11,179 bases of DNA from contig JACCRA010000011.1 in the NCBI GenBank assembly GCA_013813825.1, positions 1 to 11,179 on the forward strand, written 5' to 3'. A program made the position numbers and the translations under genes. The stretch is from Pyrinomonadaceae bacterium. Lineage in GTDB: Bacteria; Acidobacteriota; Blastocatellia; Pyrinomonadales; Pyrinomonadaceae. The notes beneath the pieces were generated by a model. The model saw only the letters and a program-made list of their open reading frames with translations, had not been told where the DNA came from and searched no databases. Positions 1-6,652 of the stretch are shown here, piece by piece (position 1 is the first letter of the stretch; every line of letters starts with the position of its first letter).

Positions 1-2
1 CG

Positions 3-713
3 GCTACTCCGGTTGAGACATTCGCGCCGGTTGCTGTCGCGGACAGTTGGGAGGTGAACGTGGCGGATGAAATTGAGACGATTGCACCCGTCTCGGCCGC
101 ACCCGCGTCTTCCACCCCAGTCGTCGCCATGCCGAAAGTCGCTCCCGCTTATACCGCTGCGCCGCCAATGGCCGCCGTTCCCGTCGTGCGGGCGGCGAAG
201 CCCACCAAGTCCTCCTTTAACGCGCGCCCCGCAAGCGTCGCTGTAGCTGATGACGACGATCCGCTGCTGCTTGATTTCGGTGTCAGCGGTGGCAGCGCCG
301 CCTCGTTTGAAGACGAGTTCATTCTCGACATCGGCGACGCGCCGCCGCCCTCCGCCAAGCCCGCGCCCCCCATCGCCTACTCACGCAAAGCCGCCGCCAA
401 GCGTGTTAAGGCGAATGGCAAAGGCATGGCCGCGAAGCCCGCGCCCGCCGTCACCACCACCGCCGCCGCTCAGCCGCAACTGAAAGGAACCGCGTCCGCC
501 ATCTCGAAAGTAAAAGAGGAAATGATGAAAGCTGGAATCTCCACCGCCCTCAACGTCAATCAGATGCCCAACGAAACTGTTGACGCCGTCGCCCGTCGCG
601 TCGTCGAACATCTCTCCGACAAAGTGATCCGCGAGATCGCTTGGGAAGTGGTTCCCGACTTGGCCGAACGTCTAATCAAACAGCGTCTCGACGAACAAAA
701 TCTTAAAGCTTAG
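3..713 (+). CDS. C-terminal part of an Ala/Pro-rich protein with a conserved helical tail (5' partial)
   Basis: The reading frame is open from the left edge of the window to TAG at 711-713, so the start lies outside; the GTG at 54 is only an internal codon. The visible 236 residues are mostly low-complexity Ala/Pro/Val linker. Two short acidic-hydrophobic patches (DDDDPLLLDFG and DEFILDIGDAP) sit in it and resemble short linear docking motifs. The last 60 or so residues look folded and helical, ending in KVIREIAWEVVPDLAERLIK. From memory, this kind of tail occurs at the C-terminus of acidobacterial and deltaproteobacterial response-regulator or zinc-ribbon proteins, and it has a PopZ-like (DUF2497) flavour; neither link is tested. 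The N-terminal domain that would reveal the role (receiver, zinc ribbon or PilZ) is not in the window. The gene is last in its transcript, since a strong terminator follows. Coding status is firm; function is not known. Confidence 0.8.
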   Translation, partial: ATPVETFAPVAVADSWEVNVADEIETIAPVSAAPASSTPVVAMPKVAPAYTAAPPMAAVPVVRAAKPTKSSFNARPASVAVADDDDPLLLDFGVSGGSAASFEDEFILDIGDAPPPSAKPAPPIAYSRKAAAKRVKANGKGMAAKPAPAVTTTAAAQPQLKGTASAISKVKEEMMKAGISTALNVNQMPNETVDAVARRVVEHLSDKVIREIAWEVVPDLAERLIKQRLDEQNLKA

Positions 714-739
714 CGACAGCGCGCTTGTCTTGCGCGGCA

Positions 740-793
740 AAAAAGATCGGGCGAAGCGTGTGCCGTCTGGCTCACGCTTCGCCCGATCTTTTT
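740..793 (+). terminator. Strong intrinsic terminator, probably bidirectional
   Basis: A perfect 21-bp inverted repeat (740-760 with 773-793) has a 12-nt loop. The stem core is GATCGGGCGAAGCGTG and its complement. It is flanked by a run of A on the left and a run of T at 789-793 on the right, so it has the form of a terminator on both strands. It lies 27 nt after the stop codon of the upstream gene and ends that transcript before valS. Confidence 0.9.
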
Positions 794-886
794 GTCACTC
801 ACGCTCTGCTAAAGGTCGCGCGCCCTCGAGTGTCGACTTACCTTGGGATGAAACGGCTGACCGATTGCTTTACAATAACTCTTCGC

Positions 887-914
887 TGAAAACCGAAAAC
901 TGAAAACTGAAACC
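887..914. repeat. Tandem 7-nt repeat upstream of valS
   Basis: Four adjacent heptads read TGAAAAC, CGAAAAC, TGAAAAC and TGAAACC. The array ends 25 nt before the valS start codon, so it probably lies in the 5' leader. The rest of the 714-939 gap holds the terminator and a possible -10 box (TACAAT, 871-876) with no good -35 partner. I saw no T-box leader of the kind that controls valS in Firmicutes. Confidence 0.7.
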
Positions 915-939
915 TGCTCACCAAAAACTGTCGCCCGCA

Positions 940-3645
940 ATGGACATTCCGAAAACTTACGATCCTCAGCAAGCCGAAGAGCGCCACTACGCGCGCTGGG
1001 AAGCTCAGCATTGCTTCGCGCCGAAGATTAACCGCGACCCGCACGCACCCGTCTATTCCATCGTCATCCCGCCGCCGAACGTCACCGGCTCGCTGCACAT
1101 GGGCCATGCCTTGCAGCACACGATCATGGACGTGCTGACGCGCTATCACCGGATGCGCGGCTATCGCACTCTCTGGCTGCCCGGCGAAGATCATGCAGGC
1201 ATCTCCACGCAGATTCAGGTGGAGAAGCAACTGCGGAAGGAAGGCTTGACGCGCCACGATCTCGGTCGCGAAAAATTCGTCGAGCGCGTCTGGCAGTGGC
1301 GGGAGGAGTACGGCGGGCAGATCATCAAGCAGATGCGGCGCGAGGGCGCCAGCGTGGATTGGTCGCGCCGGCGCTTTACGATGGACGAGAATCTATCGCG
1401 AGCGGTGCGCGAGTTCTTCGTGCGGATGTACGAGAAAGGTTTGATCTATCACGGCGAGGGGATGATCAACTGGTGTCCGAAAGACCAGACCGCGCTCTCC
1501 GATCTGGAGGTTGAAAAGGAAGCTCAAAGCGGTCAGTTGTATTACTTGCAGTATCCGGTGAAGGGCGGCGGGCGGCGCGTGACGGTGGCGACGACGCGGC
1601 CTGAAACGATGCTCGGCGATACGGCGGTGGCGGTCAACCCGAACGACGAGCGTTACCGCGATCTCGTGGGCGCGACGATTGAGTTGCCGCTGACGAACCG
1701 CGAGATTCCCCTTATCGCGGATGAGTACGTCGATCCTGAATTCGGCACGGGCGCGGTGAAGATTACGCCGGCGCACGATCCGAACGATTATGAGGTCGGG
1801 CTGCGCCACAATTTACCGCAGGTGGAAGTGATCGATGCGCACGCGCGGATGACGGAAGATGCGGGCGCGGAGTTTGCAGGGCTAGATCGTTACGAGGCGC
1901 GTGAGAAAGTCGTCGCCAAATTTGCGGAGTTGGGGCTGTTGGAGAAGGCGGTCAATTATGAATTCTCGATCTCGAAGTGCGGGCGTTGCCGCACGGTGAT
2001 CGAGCCGTTGGTTTCCACACAATGGTTCTTGAAGCAAGCGGAACTCGGTCGCTCCGCGCTCGAATTGATTAAAGAGAAGCACGAGCCGCGCTTTGTGCCG
2101 GAAGTGCCTTACGAGAAGGTCTTTACGAACTGGCTGGAAAATCTGCATGATTGGACGCTCTCGCGGCAGTTGTGGTGGGGCCACCGCATCCCGGCTTGGT
2201 ACGATGAAGCCGGCAACGTCTATGTCGCGCGCAACGAAGATGAAGCGCGCGCGCAGGCGGGCACAAATCAATTGACGCAAGACCCGGACGTGTTGGATAC
2301 CTGGTTCTCGTCCGCGCTGTGGCCGATCTCGACTTTGGGCTGGCCGGATGCAACACAAGACTTGAAGACTTTTTACCCAACATCGGTGCTGGTCACTGGG
2401 CGCGACATTATTTTCCTGTGGGTGTCGCGCATGATGATGACCGGCCTTGAGTTCGTCGGCGAGAAGGCGTTTGATGACGTGTTCATCACCGGCACGATCT
2501 TCGACAAGCACGGCCAACGCATGTCAAAGTCAAAGGGCAACGGCGTCGATCCTTTGGACGTGTTCGACAAGTACGGCGTGGACGCGACGCGCCTCGTGCT
2601 GGCGCAGATGGAAAGCACCGACACGCGCTGGAACGACACACAGGTCGAGGCGTATCGCAACTTCGCCAACAAAATTTGGAACGCCGCGCGCTTCTGCCTG
2701 CTGAACTCAGAAGGCGCAACGGTGGGGCAAGGCTTCGAGGGCGAGCCGGCGACGTGGGCGCTGCACGAACGCTGGATCATGTCGCGTCTGAATCAGACGG
2801 CGCAAAAAGTCGGCGACGCGATTGAGAACTACCGCTTCCACGAAGCCGTGCAGACGATCTATCACTTCTTCTGGGACGACTTTTGCGATTGGTACATCGA
2901 GCTGTCCAAGACAGATGTGACAGCCGCCGACGCGACCACGGAGCGCGCAGCCGCGCGCAGCCGCGTGCTCACCGTTCTCGAACAGGCGCTCAGGCTGCTG
3001 CACCCGTTCATGCCGTTCATCACGGAAGAATTATGGTTGCAATTGCCCGGCGTTGGTGTCAGCCAATTGCATCCCGCGTACCGGGACGCCGAGCCGACCG
3101 TGATGCTGGCCGCGTATCCGCAGGCGCGTGCGGAGTTAATCGACGAGCGGGCGGAAGCGGAGATGCAATCGGTGATCGAGTTGATCTCGCGTGTTCGCAG
3201 CATCCGTTCGGAATTGGGCATCAAGCCGGGCGAGGAGATCGAGTTGCTCGTCGGGCCGGCGCGTAACGGTCAGAGCGGCGTCTTCACGCCGGGAGTCATG
3301 GCGCAGGTGATGCGCATGACACGCGCTTCCAAATTCTCCGTGAAGGAAGCGATGACCCCGGACGTCGTGCCGCGTGCTTCAGCACGGGCGGCGCTCGCGG
3401 GCGGCGTCGAGGTGGCGGTGCCGCTCGGCGGCTTGATCGACTTCGCGCAGGAGCGCGAGCGTCTGCGGCGCGAGCAGGAGAAGCTGCACACAGAATCAGA
3501 GCGGTTGGCGGCGCAGTTGTCGAATCAAAACTTTGTCGAACGCGCGCCCGCCGAGAAGGTCACGGAGTTGCGGCAACGTGTCGCGGACATCGCGCAACGA
3601 ACACACGCGCTCGAACAAATGCAGGAGGCGCTGACAGCGGAATGA
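940..3645 (+). CDS. valS: Valyl-tRNA synthetase
   Basis: This class I aminoacyl-tRNA synthetase charges tRNA-Val with valine in the cytoplasm and edits mischarged threonine. At 901 residues it has the usual family length. The signature HMGH (residues 53-56) follows PPPNVTGSL. The editing domain CP1 shows TTRPETMLGD (218-227) and HDPNDYEVG (279-287). A CGRC pair (347-350) lies in the family segment before STQWF. The KMSKS loop appears as RMSKS (527-531), in GQRMSKSKGNGVDPLD. The helical anticodon-binding region covers about 610-770, and a C-terminal coiled-coil arm of charged heptads runs from about 830 to the end, as expected for ValRS. ATG at 940 is used because the conserved N-terminal segment (YDPQQAEERHYARW) begins just after it; no clear Shine-Dalgarno is seen. 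The stop overlaps the nadC start. The identification is firm. Confidence 0.98.
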   Translation: MDIPKTYDPQQAEERHYARWEAQHCFAPKINRDPHAPVYSIVIPPPNVTGSLHMGHALQHTIMDVLTRYHRMRGYRTLWLPGEDHAGISTQIQVEKQLRKEGLTRHDLGREKFVERVWQWREEYGGQIIKQMRREGASVDWSRRRFTMDENLSRAVREFFVRMYEKGLIYHGEGMINWCPKDQTALSDLEVEKEAQSGQLYYLQYPVKGGGRRVTVATTRPETMLGDTAVAVNPNDERYRDLVGATIELPLTNREIPLIADEYVDPEFGTGAVKITPAHDPNDYEVGLRHNLPQVEVIDAHARMTEDAGAEFAGLDRYEAREKVVAKFAELGLLEKAVNYEFSISKCGRCRTVIEPLVSTQWFLKQAELGRSALELIKEKHEPRFVPEVPYEKVFTNWLENLHDWTLSRQLWWGHRIPAWYDEAGNVYVARNEDEARAQAGTNQLTQDPDVLDTWFSSALWPISTLGWPDATQDLKTFYPTSVLVTGRDIIFLWVSRMMMTGLEFVGEKAFDDVFITGTIFDKHGQRMSKSKGNGVDPLDVFDKYGVDATRLVLAQMESTDTRWNDTQVEAYRNFANKIWNAARFCLLNSEGATVGQGFEGEPATWALHERWIMSRLNQTAQKVGDAIENYRFHEAVQTIYHFFWDDFCDWYIELSKTDVTAADATTERAAARSRVLTVLEQALRLLHPFMPFITEELWLQLPGVGVSQLHPAYRDAEPTVMLAAYPQARAELIDERAEAEMQSVIELISRVRSIRSELGIKPGEEIELLVGPARNGQSGVFTPGVMAQVMRMTRASKFSVKEAMTPDVVPRASARAALAGGVEVAVPLGGLIDFAQERERLRREQEKLHTESERLAAQLSNQNFVERAPAEKVTELRQRVADIAQRTHALEQMQEALTAE

Positions 3646-4499
3646 ATTGGCTCGACGATGGCGCGCTGTTCAATCAGATCAGCGCTTTTTTAAGCGAAGA
3701 CTTGGGGCGCGGCGACATCACGACGCAGGCGACCGTCACGCGCAACTCGCGCGCGCGCGGACGCTTCCTCGCCAAAGAACCGCTCGTCGTGGCCGGGCTG
3801 GAAGCGGCCGAGGCGGTCTTCGGCGCACTCGATTCGCAGCAGCAGTTGGAGGCTTTCGTCTCTGACGGCGACGAAGTCGAAGCGGGCAAAGTGATAGCGC
3901 GCGCCAACGGCTTCGCCGACGTGTTGCTCTCCGGCGAGCGGGTCGCGCTCAATTTGCTGCAACGCCTCTCCGGCATTGCGACGCTAACGCGCCAGTTCGT
4001 GCGTGCCATCGAAGGGACGGGCGCGCAGATTGTGGACACACGCAAGACGACGCCGGGCTTGCGGATGCTGGTAAAGTACGCGGTGCAAGCGGGCGGCGGG
4101 CGCAACCACCGCTTCGGCCTTGACGACGGCGTGCTGATCAAAGATAACCACATCGCGCTGGCTGGCGGCGTCGGGGCTGCGGTCGAGCGCGCCAAAAGGG
4201 AAGTCGGACATTTGCACAAGATCGAGGTCGAAGTCTCGACCGACAAAGACTTGCGCGAAGCCGTCTCAAGCGGCGCGGATATTCTGCTGCTCGACAATCT
4301 GACGCCGGAGGAGACCGCGCGTTTCGTCGGACTAGCGCGCGAGCTTTCGACGAACGTGCTGCTCGAATCATCGGGCGGCATTCGTCTGGAAAACGTCCGG
4401 GCTTACGCCGAAGCGGGCGTCGATCTGATCAGCGTCGGCGCGCTCACGCATTCAGCGCGGGCAATGGACATCAGCTTTAAGATTCAGGCCGGCTCGTAG
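3642..4499 (+). CDS. nadC: Quinolinate phosphoribosyltransferase (decarboxylating)
   Basis: NadC converts quinolinate and PRPP to nicotinate mononucleotide, CO2 and pyrophosphate in de novo NAD synthesis in the cytoplasm. The 285-residue length is typical. Family landmarks seen in order: EDLGRGDITT (19-28); RVALNLLQRLSGIAT (100-114); DTRKTTPGLRMLVKYAV (132-148), which carries substrate-binding Arg and Lys residues; GGGRNHRFGLDDGVLIKDNH (151-170); IEVEVST (194-200); LLLDNL (215-220); and the C-terminal SSGGI (243-247) and SVGALTH (264-270) phosphate-binding loops. No key residue appears to be missing. The ATG overlaps the valS stop codon (ATGA at 3642-3645), so translation is probably coupled. 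The link with valS is transcriptional, as the two enzymes share no pathway. nadA and nadB are not in the window. Confidence 0.97.
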   Translation: MNWLDDGALFNQISAFLSEDLGRGDITTQATVTRNSRARGRFLAKEPLVVAGLEAAEAVFGALDSQQQLEAFVSDGDEVEAGKVIARANGFADVLLSGERVALNLLQRLSGIATLTRQFVRAIEGTGAQIVDTRKTTPGLRMLVKYAVQAGGGRNHRFGLDDGVLIKDNHIALAGGVGAAVERAKREVGHLHKIEVEVSTDKDLREAVSSGADILLLDNLTPEETARFVGLARELSTNVLLESSGGIRLENVRAYAEAGVDLISVGALTHSARAMDISFKIQAGS

Positions 4500-4510
4500 C
4501 TGTTCAAAAC

Positions 4511-4652
4511 TGTAGGGGCTGCGGCTCGTCCCAGCCCAGATCGGCGCTTCGCCGATCTCATCGCCGTCAGACAAGTTCAGCCATGTTGAATGGCGGCAAC
4601 ATCAGTTATCGCGCTAACGCGCGATGGGCTGGGACAAGCCACAGCCCCTACA
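4511..4652. repeat. 142-bp palindromic element with two inner hairpins
   Basis: Outer arms of 28 nt (4511-4538 and 4625-4652) match as an inverted repeat with two mismatches; the left arm begins TGTAGGGGCTG and the right ends CAGCCCCTACA. Inside are two perfect hairpins: 4538-4546 with 4550-4558 (9 bp, 3-nt loop) and 4608-4614 with 4619-4625 (7 bp, 4-nt loop). The whole would fold as a three-way junction. No ORF and no transposase are seen. It starts 12 nt after nadC and could end or stabilise that transcript, though it has no T-run. The rest of the 4500-4829 gap holds the heptad hairpin described next and nothing else I recognise. Confidence 0.8.
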
Positions 4653-4755
4653 AATCCGACTGGCGCGTTAGATTTGCAACGCACCATTATTGTCTTGAGC
4701 GAGGCGGGCTATCAGTTGCCGGGAACTCTCTTTGCGAATTGGCGTGAAAGATTAA

Positions 4756-4815
4756 AGTAAACAGTCATCAGTAAAAGGCGTTTGGCTGACAACTGATTAC
4801 TGACTACTGATTACT
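4756..4815. repeat. Hairpin containing tandem 7-nt repeats before an RBS
   Basis: Three heptads CTGATTA, CTGACTA and CTGATTA run from 4793 to 4813. An imperfect inverse copy lies upstream: 4756-4774 pairs with 4797-4815 over 19 nt with three mismatches. The hairpin ends 3 nt before the AGGAGG ribosome-binding site of the next gene, so if transcribed it could affect ribosome access. Confidence 0.65.
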
Positions 4816-4818
4816 TCG

Positions 4819-4824
4819 AGGAGG
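4819..4824 (+). promoter_or_regulatory. Ribosome-binding site that sets the start at 4830
   Basis: A full AGGAGG lies 5 nt before ATG 4830 but only 2 nt before the in-frame TTG at 4827. The ATG is therefore preferred. Confidence 0.8.
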
Positions 4825-4829
4825 TCTTG

Positions 4830-5636
4830 ATGCGGACGAAAGCGATGTTAAAAATAAGTTTGGCGTGCGCGGCGCTGTTGATGTTGGCGGGGATGGGTTT
4901 GCCGGAGGCGCATTCGCAGCAGCAGACCCGCCGGCGACCTTCGCGCCGCGTCACGAATCCGGTCCGGCCGCAAACTGTGCCGCCGCCGGCGACAGACGGC
5001 GAGCCGGCGCTGATCAGCGCCGCCGAGGATCAACTTGACTCCGCCGGCCAAACGGATGACGGCCAGACGACGAGTCGCACGCGCCGCAACACCAACCGCC
5101 CGGGAGTCGAGCCGGAGCGCGCGCGCCAGACGCTGGATCGCTTGGCGTCGGAAGTGACGCGGTTGAATAAGAAAGTTGACGATCTGGAAAAACAGCGCCG
5201 CTCCGATCTGATTCAGGAGCGTTTGACGCGCGCCGAACAGCGAGCCGAAGGGTTGCAGCAGCAACAGCGGGACGTGCTGGAGAAGGAAGCCAACTTGCAG
5301 GCGCGCGCCGATCTGATCGACGAGCAGTTGCGTCCCGAAAATCTGGAACGACAGACGGCGCTTGCCGGAGCCTTCCGCCCCGACGACGTTCGCGAAGCGC
5401 TCAGGCGACAATTGGAGAACGAGAAGCGGCGCATTCAGTCGCAACTCGATCTGCTGGCCGCTAATCGCGCGCGCATCGAATCCGCCCTGACCAACGCCGA
5501 CGCGGCCGTTCAGCGTCTCCGCACACAACTCGACGAAGAGACACGCAAAGAACTGGAAGCTGAAGGCGGCGCGGAACTGAATTCGTCCCCGCCACAACAA
5601 CCGTCCCCTTCCGCGACGCCACCACCGGGGAAATGA
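4830..5636 (+). CDS. Exported coiled-coil protein, function unknown
   Basis: I do not recognise the family. The 268-residue product begins with a likely Sec signal peptide: basic start (MRTKAMLK), hydrophobic core at about 9-23, and probable cleavage after AHS (residue 29). A basic and proline-rich disordered stretch follows to about residue 95. Residues 97-245 are rich in Glu, Arg, Gln, Leu and Ala with heptad spacing, predicting a long coiled coil rather like OmpH/Skp-type or LPP-type periplasmic helices. The tail is Pro/Ser-rich and ends PPPGK. There is no transmembrane helix after the signal and no catalytic motif. It probably acts in the periplasm as a structural or scaffold protein. It stands alone between two repeat elements, and its stop codon lies inside the downstream hairpin. 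Confidence 0.85.
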   Translation: MRTKAMLKISLACAALLMLAGMGLPEAHSQQQTRRRPSRRVTNPVRPQTVPPPATDGEPALISAAEDQLDSAGQTDDGQTTSRTRRNTNRPGVEPERARQTLDRLASEVTRLNKKVDDLEKQRRSDLIQERLTRAEQRAEGLQQQQRDVLEKEANLQARADLIDEQLRPENLERQTALAGAFRPDDVREALRRQLENEKRRIQSQLDLLAANRARIESALTNADAAVQRLRTQLDEETRKELEAEGGAELNSSPPQQPSPSATPPPGK

Positions 5637-5706
5637 TGAATGCGGAATGATGAATGATGAATTAAAAGCAGTTTGTCTTTCATTCATCATTCCGCATTCG
5701 TCATTT
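5631..5706. repeat. Hairpin of tandem 7-nt repeats overlapping a stop codon
   Basis: Heptads AATGATG, AATGCGG, AATGATG, AATGATG and AATTAAA run from 5632 to 5666. Arms 5631-5657 and 5680-5706 form a 27-nt inverted repeat with one mismatch and a 22-nt loop. The left arm contains the TGA stop (5634-5636) of the coiled-coil gene; the right arm ends 6 nt before the next start codon. There is no T-run to make it a standard terminator. Confidence 0.8.
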
Positions 5707-5712
5707 AATCTT

Positions 5713-6063
5713 ATGGGCACGATCTCGCAAATCGAAGTGTACCGGCTGATCTCCGAGGCGCGGGCGCGTGGGGAGCGCGTCGTGGCGGCGACGGTGGCGC
5801 ACACGCGCGGCTCTACCCCGCAACGGCGCGGCGCGAAGATGCTCTTCTTCGAGGGCGGCGCGGTGGCCGGCACCGTCGGCGGCGGCTGCATCGAGGCGGA
5901 AGTTTGGGCCGAGGCGCGGGCGGCGTTGCGCTCCGGCGTGTGCGCGCTTCATAAGTTCAGCCTCACGGCCGACGAGGCCAGCGAAGAAGGCATGGTCTGC
6001 GGCGGCACGATGGAAATCTTCATCGACGTGTGGGGTAGCGAGCAAAAGGTGACGAACGAGTGA
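5713..6063 (+). CDS. Stand-alone XdhC/CoxI N-domain protein
   Basis: This 116-residue protein is just the XdhC_CoxI domain. Full-length XdhC proteins bind molybdenum cofactor, help insert its sulfido ligand and pass it to xanthine dehydrogenase-type enzymes in the cytoplasm. Seen here: GSTPQRRGAKM (33-43), GTVGGGC (53-59) with Cys59, and GMVCGGTMEIFID (93-105) with Cys96, all normal for the domain. The Rossmann half found in most XdhC proteins is missing, since the frame stops with TGA after VTNE. An upstream extension to ATG 5647 is open but would translate repeat DNA; ATG 5713 fits the domain edge although no Shine-Dalgarno is visible. A second XdhC-family gene (6649-7494) has the Rossmann domain, so the two may work together. 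No molybdenum enzyme gene is in the window. Confidence 0.88.
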   Translation: MGTISQIEVYRLISEARARGERVVAATVAHTRGSTPQRRGAKMLFFEGGAVAGTVGGGCIEAEVWAEARAALRSGVCALHKFSLTADEASEEGMVCGGTMEIFIDVWGSEQKVTNE

Positions 6064-6126
6064 TGGTAAGATGGCAACGGTTTAACTAAATCGAAACTTA
6101 TCAGGTTAGACAGGCGGAAAGACGGC

Positions 6127-6223
6127 ATCCACGAAAGCCCAAGAAACAACACGAAGACAGTCACACGAAAGTCCCCGACTTTCTTCCATCATGTTTCGTT
6201 CTGTTTCGTGTGTTTACGTGGAT
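6127..6223. repeat. Degenerate 97-bp palindromic repeat
   Basis: The ends are ATCCACG (from 6127) and its complement CGTGGAT (to 6223). Inner sequence on each side is built of variants of ACACGAAA and its complement, and the centre is a 7-bp hairpin, GAAAGTC/GACTTTC with a 3-nt loop (6167-6183). The arms match only partly. The 6064-6322 gap holds this element and little else. An ORF can be extended upstream through its right half (ATG 6191), but the encoded residues look like repeat translation, not protein. Confidence 0.7.
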
Positions 6224-6312
6224 CATCTTTTTCTCGTGTCCAATTTAATGTGCTTCGGTTTTCGTCAACTATCGCTTCCTATCGACTTTTACTTGACGCC
6301 TGTTACGGAGAC

Positions 6313-6316
6313 GGAG
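6313..6316 (+). promoter_or_regulatory. Ribosome-binding site that sets the start at 6323
   Basis: GGAG lies 6 nt before ATG 6323 within a purine-rich run. This supports 6323 over the upstream in-frame ATG at 6191. Confidence 0.65.
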
Positions 6317-6322
6317 AGAGAT

Positions 6323-6652
6323 ATGCCTGCATCGTTCATGGAAGATTACAAGGCGAAGCATCAGCACCCGCTGAACCGGCTGATGCACAGCGTCGGAATA
6401 CCGCTGATCGTCGTCTCGTTGCCGATCATTCTTTTTAGTTGGCGATGGGCGCTCGCGCTGTTCGTCGCCGGCTGGATTCTGCAATTCGCCGGACACGCGA
6501 TTGAGGGCAATCAGCCGGCGTTTTTCCGCAATCCGATCTATTTGCTGATTGGTCCCCTGTGGCTCGTGCGCCGCGCGGCGGGCGCGTTCGGCCTCGCGAA
6601 GCCGCCGGCCAGCGCGCCGCCGCAGCAGGTTGTGAGTAAACTTATTCCATGA
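6323..6652 (+). CDS. Mpo1-like (DUF962) membrane protein
   Basis: The 109-residue product matches the Mpo1-like/DUF962 pattern: a cytosolic start with YKAKHQHPLNRLMHSVGIPL (residues 9-28), a hydrophobic segment, then FAGHAIEGNQPAFFRNPIYL and a last hydrophobic stretch LLIGPLWLV. The conserved His residues (HQHP, LMHS, GHAIE) are in place. Yeast Mpo1 is an ER iron(II) dioxygenase that shortens 2-hydroxy fatty acids; the bacterial role is mostly untested, so lipid alpha-oxidation is inference. Two to three membrane helices are expected in the inner membrane. The start at 6323 rests on a GGAG box and on the family's usual N-terminus. The last codons overlap the next gene by ATGA (6649-6652), implying coupled translation with the second XdhC-family gene. 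The C-terminal PPASAPPQQ tail is probably disordered. Confidence 0.88.
   Translation: MPASFMEDYKAKHQHPLNRLMHSVGIPLIVVSLPIILFSWRWALALFVAGWILQFAGHAIEGNQPAFFRNPIYLLIGPLWLVRRAAGAFGLAKPPASAPPQQVVSKLIP

Noticed and set aside
54..713. ORF starting at GTG 54 as a complete gene
   Set aside because: The frame is open to the window edge and the upstream residues continue the same Ala/Pro/Val style, so it is a partial gene.
714..939. T-box leader controlling valS
   Set aside because: No T-box-like conserved segment was seen after the 740-793 terminator, and the region is short.
838..1257. Minus-strand ORF covering the start of valS
   Set aside because: It is antisense to a firm gene, and its tail (repeated FSVFGFQ-like residues) is just translation of the heptad repeat.
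3674..4381. 235-residue minus-strand ORF inside nadC
   Set aside because: Composition is Ser/Arg/Pro-rich as expected for an antisense frame in GC-rich DNA; nadC on the plus strand has full family motifs.
5647..5712. N-terminal extension of the XdhC N-domain gene
   Set aside because: The extra 22 residues translate the heptad hairpin; the domain starts just after ATG 5713.
6191..6322. N-terminal extension of the Mpo1-like gene
   Set aside because: It runs through a palindromic repeat, and a GGAG box points to ATG 6323.
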